Shown here piece after piece: positions 23,801-35,800 of a DNA stretch of 64,000 nucleotides. The notes beneath the pieces are model-generated. The model saw only the letters and a program-made list of their open reading frames with translations. It did no database searches and was not told the DNA's origin. The position numbers were made by a program, and so were the translations under genes. The stretch is from Mauremys mutica (Eukaryota > Chordata > Testudines > Geoemydidae), in the NCBI RefSeq assembly GCF_020497125.1, contig NC_059082.1:48320524-48384523 (forward strand), written 5' to 3'. Position 1 is the stretch's first letter. The number at the start of each line of letters is the position of its first letter.

Positions 23801-26800
23801 GCACCAGTACCAGCCTCGTCCTCAGCAGGAGCCTTACTGCAGGTGAGGCGGAGACAATAGGAGGCGGCGCTAGAATAACATCAATTCCAATAGGCTGGGC
23901 CAGAACCAAGGCCAATATAAGTCTCAGCCGGGCTCTAAGCCAGGCTTTTGAAGGCACACTCGAAGACAGTGTACCAGGTCATCCACCGGATCCATCCCTG
24001 TGCTTCCTCAACCGCCTGTCCCGCTTCTCCTGTGCGTGGTCCAGCATTACGTCGGACCGTTGGGTGTTACACATGGTGCGAAGCGGGTACATGCTACAGT
24101 TTTCCTCCCTGCCTACCCCACGCCCCCCTTCCCTGTCCCTCTTCAGGGACTCTTCTCACGAGCATCTCCTAGAAAAGGAGATTCACTCGCTCCTAGAGGT
24201 GGGGACGGTACAGATAGTGCCCTTAGGCCTAAGAAGGAATGGGTTCTACTCCCGCTACTTCCTCATCCGCAAGGCCAAGGGGGGTCTTCGTCCCATCCTA
24301 GACCTGCACGAGCTCAACAAGTTCCTGGTCAAGACCCAGTTCTGCATGGTCTCTCTGGATACCATCATCCCCTTCCTGGATCCGGGAGACTGGTACGCTG
24401 CCCTTGACATGAAGGACGCATACTTTCATATCGCCATCCACCCAGCGTATCGCCGATTTCTGCGCTTCACCGTGAACCAGGAACACTAGCAGTTCGCGGT
24501 TTTACCGTTTGGCCTTGCTGCGGCCCCACAAGTATTCACAAAATGCATGGCGGTGGTGGGAGTATGCTTGCGGAGACAGAGGATTCAAGTTTACCCCTAC
24601 CTCGACGACTGGCTCTTGGCAGGTCGGTCCGAAGAAGAGGTTCAGACTCACGTACAGACGGCATTGAGTCTATTCTGCAGGCTGGGGCTCCTGGTCAGTG
24701 TTCCCAAGTCCACTCTCGTCCCAGCACAGAGAGTGGAGTTCATAGGGGCGGTCATAGACGCGGTACAGGCAAGAGCAAGCCTCCCGGAATCACGATTCCT
24801 GACCATCCAGCAGGCAGTGAGCTCCCTGTGCCAGTTCCCCACTACGATGGCCAGATGTTGCCTGCGACTGCTAGGCCACATGGCAGTTTGCACGCATGTG
24901 GTCAAGCATGCCAGACTGAGACTCAGAACTCTGCAGGCTTGGCTCGCCCGTGTATACCGCTCTGGCAGGGACCCTCTGGATTTGATAGTAACAGCCCCAG
25001 GGGACATGCTGGACTCATTGAGGTGGTGGCAGTCCCAGACAGAAGTTTGCGAGGCCATCCCCTTTGCCGCACAACAGACACGTCAGACCTCGGATGGGGA
25101 GTTCACCTGAGGAACCTAAGAACTCAGGGCTTGTGGTCGGGGATGGAGTAATCATTCCATATCAACGTGAAGGAGCTCAGGGCAGTTCTTTTAGCATGCC
25201 AGACCTTTCACGCCACTCTGCGTGGTCACAACGTGACAGTTCTGACAGACAACACGACCGCCATGTTTTATATAAACAAGCAGGGCGGAGCCTGTTCCTC
25301 CCCGCTTTGCCACAAAGCTCTCCTTCTCTGGAACTTCTGCATAGCCCATGCCATTCACCTTGAGGTGGTGTATCTCCCGGGGGAGCAAAACGAGCTGGCA
25401 GACCACTTCAGCAGGTCCTACTGCATGCACGAGTGGACGCTCAAAACTGACATCGTGCTTTCGCTCTTCTGGAGGTGGGGGTTTCCCCGGGTGGACCTGT
25501 TGGTTACCAAGGACAACACCCAGTTCCCACATTTCTGCTCATTCCAGGGTCGCAGCCTGGGCTCAATAGCTGACACATTCGCGATCCGGTGGGGAAGGGA
25601 ATCGAAATACGGTTTTCCCCCATCCCCCTAGTACACAAGGTACTGCTCAAGGTGCACAGGGACAGGGCTTTGTTCATTCTCATCGCCCCGGCATGGGCCT
25701 GCCAGCATTGGTTCACCATGTTCCTGGAGCTGTCGGTGGAGGCCCCGATATCCCTGCCCCTACACCAGGACCTCATTACGCAGGATGGAGGATGGCTTCT
25801 CCACCCCGACCTGCAATCGCTGCATCTGACGGCATGGAAGCTACGTGGTTAAGTGCCTTGGACAGAAAGTGCTCCCTTCCTGTGCAGCAGGTTCTACTTG
25901 GAAGTAGGAAACCCTCTACCAGGCCGACTTACTTGGCCAAGTGGAAGAGGTTCTCGTGCTGGTGCGGGTCACAACAGGTGCAACCGCTCCAGGCCCCAGT
26001 TCCGACCATTCTGGAATACCTTCTGCACCTTAAGCTGGCCCATCCTCGATTAAGGTGCACCTGGCGGCTATTTCCGCCTTTCACCCAGGGTTTTTAGGTA
26101 GCTCGGTTTTCTCCCACCCAACGGTGGGACGATTCCTCAAAGGTCTGGAATGGGTGTTCCCTTATTCATGCCCCCCTGTTCCCCCATGGAATCTCAACTT
26201 AGTCCTTTCTAAGCTCATGGGGCCCCCGTTTGAGCCCGCAGCTACCTGCTCCCTTCTCCACCTTTCCTGGAAAGTGGCATTCCTGGTGGCGATCGCCTCG
26301 GCCAGAAGGGTATCAGAGTTGAGGGCTCTCACCTCGGAACCATCATATACTATGTTTCACAGAGATAAGGTGCAGCTCTGCCCACACCCTAAGTTCCTCC
26401 CAAAGGTGGTCTCACAATTCCATCTGGGTCAGGACATTTGCCTGCCGGTGTTTTTTCCAAAACCCCATACGGACCCAAGTCACCACAGCCTGCACACCCT
26501 AGATGTCCGCCGAGCACTGGCATTCTACTTGGAGCACACCAAACCCTTTTGTAAGTCTACGCAGCTATTCGTAGCTGTGGCTGAGAGGATGAGGGGCAGT
26601 CTGGTATCAACACAGCGAATCTCGTCGTGGACTGCATTCGGGTGTGTTATGACTTCGCTGGTGTCCCAGCTCCGGTGGTCATGGCCCACTCGACCAGAGC
26701 GCAGGCAGCTTCCACGGCCTTCCGGGCACGGGTCCCAGTCCAGGAGATCTGCAGGGCAGCCACCTGGTCATTGGTGCACACCTTTACGACCCACTACGCA

Positions 26801-29800
26801 GTCAACCAGCAGGCACGGGAGGACGCGGCAGTTGACAGGGCGGTCCTCCGGTCAATTGTTTCGTGATTCTTACCCTCCTCCAAAGGTAAGCTTGTGATTC
26901 ACTTAATGTGGAATGGATGTAAACAAGCACTTGAAGAAGAAAGAACGGTTACTTACCTTTTGTAACTGCTGTTCTTCGAGATGTGTTGGTCACGTCCATT
27001 CCACCACCCACCCTCCTACCCCTCTGTCAGAGTCGCCGGCAAGAAGGAACTGGAGGGGTTTGGGCCAGCGGGGTTATATATGCACAGCGCAGTGGCACCA
27101 CTCTGGCGGGGGCCCCGCTGGCCCAACAGGAGCCGCTAAGGGAAAAAGTTTCCGATGCTCGTGCATGTGATGCGTGCACACCTAATGTGGAATGGGCATG
27201 AACAACACATCTCGAAGAACAACAGTTACGAAAGGTAAGTAACCATTCATTCTCAGTTAGTACAGATTTAAAGCTTATCACAGCAGAGAAACCATAACAA
27301 ACCTGGTTTGCTCTGTGTGTGAAAGGGGAAACTGAGGCACGCTGACTCATGGCCTTGATGGCTGGATGCCAAGAGATAGTCAGTGGTATATTCCTGAGGT
27401 ACCATGCTGGGAGCTGGGGGGATGTGGCTCTGGTGCCTCTCTGTGTGATTCATGAATGGCTCTGGGAGCATTCATGCAATCTAGCTGGGTGTGGGGTCTC
27501 CACATGTGGTTGTGCTGAGTGATAACAGCACCTGGAGGGGTTGCTGCTGGTCACTAGCAAGGCATTGTGAGACACATCCCAAGCTGGAGAGAGTTCAGGG
27601 GGCACAGCAGTCCCACGGTCTCAGGCTGCACCATGGGGGAATGCTGTCACAATAATAGTAGACAATCCTTTGTTTGCTGTATTACACCATTAATTCTGCA
27701 GTAGCTATAGTAGAATTGTGACATAACTGCTCTGAATATTACAAAACTAGAACCATTAAAAATGTACGCTAGTCTGTTTTAATAAGGCTTGTGGTGGGAG
27801 AGCCCAAAACTAATACTATCTGTTCTTACTCAATAAGAGATGATTTTGGGGTCTTTGTTGTAAATGATTCTGTATCGTGAATACCTGTAGCATGTACTGT
27901 TTATCACAGCACACTTGGCTGTTTAGCAAGCCTGGTCTTATGCAGAAATAAATGCTCTTGGAGAAATAACCCTGTTTTTTGTATCCTACGTCACTGCCAC
28001 AGTCATGATCCTAAAGTTGCTATTCAATGGAAACAAATGCACATTGTTGCAGTGGATTGAATCATTAGAGACTATTGCTTTTAAAAAGTTATTTAAAATT
28101 TTTTTTAGCAAGATTCAGAAAAGGGATTGGACATTTATTTCTATAACTAGAATATATAATAGTTAATCCTAACAAATTTTGGAATAGATATTAAATCTTG
28201 TGCTTTAGAATTTAAACCACCCTTTAACTGTTAGGGATTAGGAGGAGATCTACTTCTGCCTAATGCAAGATTTCTTTCATTTTTCTCTGAAGCATCTGGT
28301 GCTGGACACTGTCAGAGACACGATACTGGACTTGATGGTCTATGGCCATGGTCCAGTATGGTAATTCCTGTGTTCCTGCTTTGCAACCCAGGTATGCAGT
28401 GTTGACACCTGCTGTTTTTCAATTATATCCCTTCTAACTGATGGGTTTTTGTTTTGTTTTTTGTTAACAGGTGAAGTTGAGTGGAAAGACAGGTCACTCT
28501 GCAGACATTATTTTAATCGACCATAGCCTCCTTGTTACAGCAATAGGTGAAACAGTCCTCAGGTAAGAATTTGACTTGAGACACAAGAGACTTGCCAGCT
28601 GGAAGAATCTTGTTCAGTGGTGGACCAAAGATTCAGTTAACTCTAGAGTGCCTTTGTTTTCATATTATTCATCTAAAATAGAAAATTAATATTTTCAGTT
28701 TGAGAAACGATGAGTAACATTCTTCAGAATAATGAGTTGAAGCCTGTCTAATATTGTTGAATCCCTAAAAGTTTTCACATGCTTTCCTTTCTCCCATGGA
28801 ATCCATATTTTATCTTCTAATCTCTTTCCTCTCAAACTCCAGGCTTCACTTTGCCTTTGTCTATTTCTTTCTCTGGAAAAGTAGAGTCCTTTGATTTTGT
28901 GCAGGGAGAGGATGGCCACTTCGTTGTTCTTTCCAACTTGTTGACTGATTCTTTCGGCAGCATTTGCATCAACAGTGGAAAAAAGGACTTGTGTGCCCTC
29001 CTGTCAGGAATTCTCTCTTCCTGTCTAGGATAACAGGAGAAGTGCTGTGATGCTTATATACACCTCTACCCTGATATAACGCAACCAGATATAACACGAA
29101 TTCGGATATAATGTGGTAAAGCAGTACTTGGGGGGGTGGGCAGCGCACTCTTGCGGATCAAAGCAAGTTTGATATGACGCGGTAAGATTTTTTTGGCTCC
29201 CGAGGACAGCGTTATATCGGGGTAGAGGTGTACTCTATTCTTTCAAACAGGGGTGGTGCTTTGCTTTACTACTGTGTTGAAATATTCTGCGTGCTTTTAT
29301 TTCTTTGTATTTTAAGAATATGTTCTCTTTCCTTTTGGATTTCTAACCTCATTGCAACTGGGTCATCCTTTAACATCTGTATTACTTCTTTATATTTGCA
29401 TTTCATTGATATCAATGAAATGCCAAAATGGGGCTTGTATGTTCAGCAGCATAAGAGGTACGCTTTTCTTGAACATAGGCTTGCTAGTATGATCAGCTGC
29501 AGTCACCCGGTTAATTTTGGGAGAATGGTAGTAAAGACCCAGCACCATTTTCTAATTGGCAGGGAAGGCATTTGGCTTTTTTTCCAGAAAATCCCCCTTG
29601 AATTCAAAGGGCTGTTAGCAGTTAATGGTAATGGGGAGCATTTTAAAAAAGATGGAGAACCATCAGATGGGAAGTAAAGGGATATCCAGTCCCCTCTTTA
29701 CTTCTTTTTTCATGCATGATATCAGAAAACAGAGTAAATAATAAGTTAAAGGAAAAAAGTTAAAAAATGATTTAAAGTTAATAAGTGGTTTCTGCAAATA

Positions 29801-32800
29801 CCATAGACTAGTGGTCTCCAACCTTTTAAGCAAAGATTACCTTTTGAATTTAAGTGCAACCCAGGATCTACCTCAAAGAAAATGTAGAAATAACAGTAAT
29901 CACACAAACCCAAACACCTGTGCCTTGCCCCCTGCCCAGCCTCTTCTCCGAGGCCCCGCCCTGCTAACACCATCTTCTCTCCCTCCATCGCTCGCTTTCT
30001 TCCACTCTCACTCATTCTCACCGGGCAGGGACAGTGGGTTGGGGTGTGGAAAGGGGTGCAGGCTCTGGGCGGGAGCAGGGAATTTCGGTGTAGGAGGGGG
30101 CTCAGGGTTGGGGCAAGAGCTTGGGATGCAGGAGGGGATGCGGAATGCTGGTTTCAGGAGAGGGCTCAGGGCTTGGACAGTGGGTTGGGGTGCAGGATGC
30201 AGGCTCTGGGAGGGGGCCAGGGCTGGGGGTTAGGGTGTAGGAGGGGGTTGGGTGTGGGCTCCAGCCAGGCACCGCTTACCTCAGGTGGCTCCTGGGCGGT
30301 GGCGCAGTGGGGCTAAGTTAGGCTCTTTTTCTGCCTTGGCCCTGCGCTGCTCCCAGAAGCAGACAGCATGTCTGGCAGTGGCTCCTGGAGTGGGAGGGGC
30401 AGGTGACGCCGTGTGCTGCCCCGTCCACAGGCACCACTCCTGCAGCTCCTATTGGCCATGGTTCCCTGTTTCCGGCCAATGGAAGCTGCGGTGCCTGCAG
30501 GCAAGGGCAGTGTGTGGAGACCTCCTACTTCCTCCCCCAGGGGCCGCAGCAATGTGCCAGCTGCTTCCAGGAGCAGTGCGGGTGAGGGCAGGAAGGGAGC
30601 CTGCCTTAGCCTCACTCTGCTGCTGGACTTAGTGGCCAATCTCCTGGTTTGGCTGCAGGAGGGTTGGCAACCCTAGACTGAGACAGATTGACTGTCAGAG
30701 GCTCCACGATCAACCTGTTGATCGCGATTTACCGGTTGGTGACCACTGCCATGGACAGCTGCTGGCAGTTTCATTTTAAAATGAAAATGATCTGGGCATT
30801 CCAGGAATAGAAAATGTGTGCCCTGCATTGTATCCCATTGAATCTCTTCAGTCAAACATCTGGAAGGATATCATTCTTTAAAAGCCCCTTGTTTTCTGTG
30901 AACTTAGGTTCTGGGATTTAGAGCGGAGTGAGAATTATGTGCTCTTTCCAGATGTGCAGCTTGGCTTTGAAGCAGGGGAATGTGTAAACTCTGTGTCTTA
31001 TTGCACTGCTAAAGGTAAGAAAACCTGTGAGAACGGTGATCCTTAGCTCATAAACCTTGTTGTGAAATGTTTGCCTTCAGTGCTCTGTAGCAATTTTAGT
31101 ATAGTTAGAGTTCTCATATTACTGTGTCCAGCAGGATACTTTTCAGTAGTAACAAATCTGCTGTGGGGTCCTTATCTACTCTGCGAACACAAATGTGTAG
31201 CTGTTTAAACTAAGTTTCTCTCATGACATAGTTAAAGCACGGTTCCATCTTGAAGCACAGAAGGGACCTTAACCCACTTACAGCCATGTGATATTTCTTG
31301 CAGTTTCTTCTCAAGGGAGGTTCAGGACTGGATTGTTGGTATCTAGTCAGTATGGAGAGACATTGGCAGAGCTGTATGGGGATGCCTGCATACTGCCTGT
31401 GTATAATGTTGCAAGTCTTTTTTATTTTCATGAGCACAGTTCTGACTGTTGGATTACAAATAAAACCAGACTTCGGTTATTTTTTACCTCATTTAATGTT
31501 TGTTTTTTCTGAACTTGATTTAAAATATAGAACAACTTTATTAATGGCAGGTCTCCTAGCAGCTGGTACCAATAAAGGGAGAATAGCTATGTGGAGGAAA
31601 GCATCCGTGTCCAATCAGAGCACACGGGCATTGGAGGGCAAGGACAGATGGAAGCTTCAGACCCCTACAGAACTGGAGGGGAATATCACTCAGATAAAGG
31701 TAAATCTGGGTTGAGTTGACCCATTTCCCCTTTAGGATTGTTTGTTGTCAGAGGAAGGTGTTGGTAAATCTTTCTAATACTCTGCATATTCCCTGTATCC
31801 TCTGGTTTCCAAATATTAGAACTGGGAAGAGAAGAGTGTCAGACAAAGTGGCCTAAATATGATACTTTGCATTTCTTTGACACTTTCCATCTGAGGCTCT
31901 TACAGCACTTTACAAATAATAAGTTAACGCTATCTATTTGTGAAATAGATATCTGTGTGAACTATTATTCTCTTTTTATAAAGGTGTGTAAACTTGCAGA
32001 GACTAAGGCCCAGTTTTTTAAAGGTAATTTGGCATTGCTGTGTTCAGTGTTGCAATGCCTAATTTATTTAGAAGCCAAAATGTAATTTTACAAATGGATC
32101 AAAGCATTTAGGAGGCTTAATCCCTGACTGTCAATGGGATTTTGGCTCCTAATTTCCTAGATCCCTTTTGAAAATGTGTTAAACTCCTAAATCAGTTAAC
32201 CGAGCACCATAATATCTAAATACCTTTTAAAAATCTGGGGATAGGTTACGTGCCCAAAGTCACACAGTAAATCACTGACAGATCTAGCATTAGAATTTGG
32301 GATGCTGACTCCCAGCGGTGTGATTTGACCACAGAACCATTCTTCCCCTCCAAATTGGAGACAAAGAGCTCAAATGAGGACTCCAGAGATTTTTCAGAGA
32401 TTTTTCCTCCTAATGTGTATAATTTCTCATATTGCAATGCCTTGAAATTACTTCATCCTAAAACACATGTTGGAACATACACTTGCAAATTTGCCAAAAT
32501 TGGTATTACAGAATTGTTATTTCAGTATAAAATCCCGTGTGAACGTTCTTATTCTGGAACGAGAATGTCCACATGGGCATTTATACCAAAATAACTGTTC
32601 TGGAATTAATGATTTTGGAACATCTATTTTTGTAAATTTTCAGGTGTGGACGTACCCTGGGATAAATAAATTTCTCAAAAAAAGTGGAGTATTCAGCTGG
32701 ATATTCCTCACTTGTTTGTTTTTTTCCCTCCAGTACTTGGCAAGGTTGGGATGCTTCTAGTGTAACACTCTTGAGAGCAGTTAGGCATGTGCCATCTAGT

Positions 32801-35800
32801 AAAGAGGGAGTTGATCTACTGGTGGGACTAAACAATCATCATTGTCCTCAACCCAAACATCTCTATTTTAATGTCTTATTGATCAGGAAATCCATTTGAT
32901 TCAGCATCCTGATCTGGCTTTCTGGCCCAGGAAAACAGGAAAGCGTTGCTTTCAGATCCTTCTGTGATATTTTTTTTCAGTCTTCCGTTTTCAGATTTGT
33001 GCCTTTTTTTTTTTAAATTTATAACAACTTTAATATATAATATTATTTTGTTGCCCTGTTTTAACTTGAGGAACAGGCCCCCACGCTCTCTTTGTTTGTT
33101 TGTTTAGGAAGGAGGGAGTCAGTCATGAATGTATCTGCCTCTTTGCAGGGGAAGGATGTCTGAGATTTCTTGTTTCACTTTTTAGAATGGAAAGTATATA
33201 ACATAAATAGCAATGGCAGTTGCATGCTCTAGGTAAGAATCAAGTCATAAGAACAGCCATTCTGGGTCAGACCAAAGGTTCATTTAGCCCAGTATCGTGT
33301 CTTCCAACAGTGGCCAATGCCAGGTGCCCCAGAGGGAATGAACAGAACAAGTAATCATCAAGTGATCCATCCCCTGTTGCCCATTCCCAGCTTCTGGCAA
33401 AACTGAGGCTAGGGACACCACCCGTGCCCATCCTGGCTAATGGCCATTGATGGACCTATCCTCCATGAGTTTATCTAGTTCTTTTTTTAACCATGTTATA
33501 GTCTTGGCATTCACAACATCCTCTGGCAAAGAGTTTCACAGTTTGACTGTGCATTGTATGAAGAAATACTTTCTTTTGTTTGTTTTAAACCTGCTGCCTA
33601 TTAATTTCATTGGGTGACCCCTAGTTCTTGTGTTATGAGAAGGAATAAATAACACTTCCTTATTTACTTTCTCCACACCAATCATGATTTTATAAACCTC
33701 TATCATATCCTCCTTTAGTTGTCTCTTTTCCAAGATGAAAAGTTGCCGTCTTATTAATCTCTCCTCATATGGAAGATGTTCCATACCCCTAATCATTTTT
33801 GTTGCCCTTTTCTGTACCTTTTCCAATTCCAATATATCTTTTTTGAGATGGGGTGACCAGATCTCCACACAGTATTCAGATGTGGGTGTACCATGGATTT
33901 ATATAGAAGCAATATGATATTTTCTGTCTTATCTATCCCTTTCTTGATGATTCCCAACTTTGTTACCTTTTTTGACTTATTGGGTGAGTGGATGTTTTCA
34001 GAGAACTGTCCACAATGACTCCAAGATCTCTTTCTTGAGTGGTAACTGCTAATTTAGACCCCATCATTGTATAGGTCGGTGGCATGCCCCAGCTATGTTC
34101 TCCACATACAAACATAGAGCTGTAAAACAGCAGAGAAGTAAAGAATGCAAATCTTTTGTTAAGACATTATAGTAACAGAAGGTCCAGGATACAGGAAGTT
34201 ATCAGTGCCATTAACATGTCAGCCATCTGCTAATAAGTGAGGGAATGGAAGAGTGTTGCATATTACAGATGTTTACGTCTGCCTCATAGTTCAGATACTT
34301 TTCAGATAGCAGGATATGGACCATTGTCCAGAAATAGCTTTCTTGTTTCCAACATTTGGTATTTGGCAATGTATTGTTTGTTCTATTATCAACAATCAAA
34401 GTATTTCCATCTCAGTTTGTAAAAAAACAACTTTATTTACAGACATTCCAGTTTTCTATATTAATCCCTACCTTGCAGAATGAAAATATCTTATAGGTGC
34501 TTTTAAAAATTGTTGTTCTTCTTCCAGGAGTGTCCCTGTGGGTGCTCCCCTTTCAGTGTCCATGTGCCCTGGGCTTGTAATTGGAGATTTGTAGTAGCAA
34601 TGCCTAGCTGGGTCGCTGTCTCATGCTGCCCCAGGCAGTTACATTGCACTGTGCGACCAACTGTCCCTCAGTTCCTTCTGTCTTGTCTTTTGCTTGAGTC
34701 GGAGAGATTAGTAGCACCTCTTTCTTACTTTTAAATAAGATAGCTTATAGTTAATAGTCAACTTAGTAGTTAGATAATTAATCATTCTTACTTTATTTTA
34801 TTAAAAAAATTTTCTTTCTTTATCCACCTTATTAGGAAGATAAGGCTAGGCTTCTCTAGAGTTACTGCTTCCCTTCTTAATTTGGGACAGAACCTTTTTG
34901 GCATGCCCAGATCGCCAGGATTTAAACGTTGCCTTGAGTTGCAGACTGTCAAATCCCTATCTCTGACGAACATGCGCAGTGTGTCCACTGTCTCAGTGAG
35001 ACACACATCTGTCAAAAGTTTACTGTGATGGGATGTACAAACACCACACTGGGCAATAAGGGTTTAAGGGATTATTTTGGGCTCAGCCAACCTGCCCCGC
35101 CACACCTGCAGCAAATGCTCCATCTGCTGGAGGAAATAAAAGGCAGGCCATTAGCTCATTTGGGGATAGAGCTGGAGGTGAGCAGACATGCAGCCCACAG
35201 CTCCAGCAGCACAGAGCAGAGGGAAGCCTAAGACTCTGACATAGCTGTCTAAAGGGGCCCTCTCTGAGGGAAGGGAGGACCCACCCCAGAGACAACGAGA
35301 GAGGGAAGTATCCTGTGGACCTTGAACATTGGTATCCCCCTCTTATTTCTTGTGGTTTGGATTTCCCCACCAGGGGAAAGTTTTGGACTAAGCTGTCCCG
35401 GGGGCGGGGGGGGGGGGACAAGAGGAAGAGGCCCAGGTAGGATAGCCTTAAGTAGCCTTGGTTGACAGACTATTGGTAGCCCAAAGGGCCCTGGGTCAGA
35501 GTCTGGTGGAGTGAGAGGGCCTGGGCTCCCCTCCTGACAACCCCCTTTGCAGTCACGAGCTGCAGACGTGACTACTAGGCCACTCTCCTCAACAAGACCC
35601 CAAGTGAGGACCATTACATGTCCACACTACCGTAATCTAAGGACCAGAACAAGGAAAGCAAAGGACCTTCAACTTAAGTTCCTTATGATGGAGAAACCTC
35701 TCTGAGACCTGCCTTGGACCCTGAGTCGAGGACCCACCAACGGTCGCCATTGGCAGCCTCTGACAGAGGTCATGTCTCAACAGCCCCTACAAAAGAGACT

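Larger units (their letters stand above)
21970..27243 (+). mobile_element. DIRS-type retrotransposon, copy 2, near full length
   Basis: Inverted terminal repeats of about 165 bases face each other (about 21975-22132 and 27048-27225). Shared blocks include CATTCCACATTAGGTGTG and AAACTTTTTCCCTTAG. Between them, in order, are gag-like, reverse transcriptase, RNase H and tyrosine recombinase segments. The stretch 26945-27001 is an inverted copy of the right extremity 27187-27243, matching the internal complementary region that defines DIRS elements. Its ends differ from those of copies 1 and 3, so it is a separate subfamily. Several stops and frameshifts show it is inactive. Confidence 0.88.

Noticed and set aside
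21970..27243. A phage-like or bacterial tyrosine-recombinase system
   Set aside because: The recombinase sits after RT and RNase H between inverted repeats, the DIRS layout, in a vertebrate intron.
29811..30676. Possible CpG-island promoter or first exon in the GC-rich block
   Set aside because: The block is the core of an hAT element bounded by inverted ends and an 8-base duplication.
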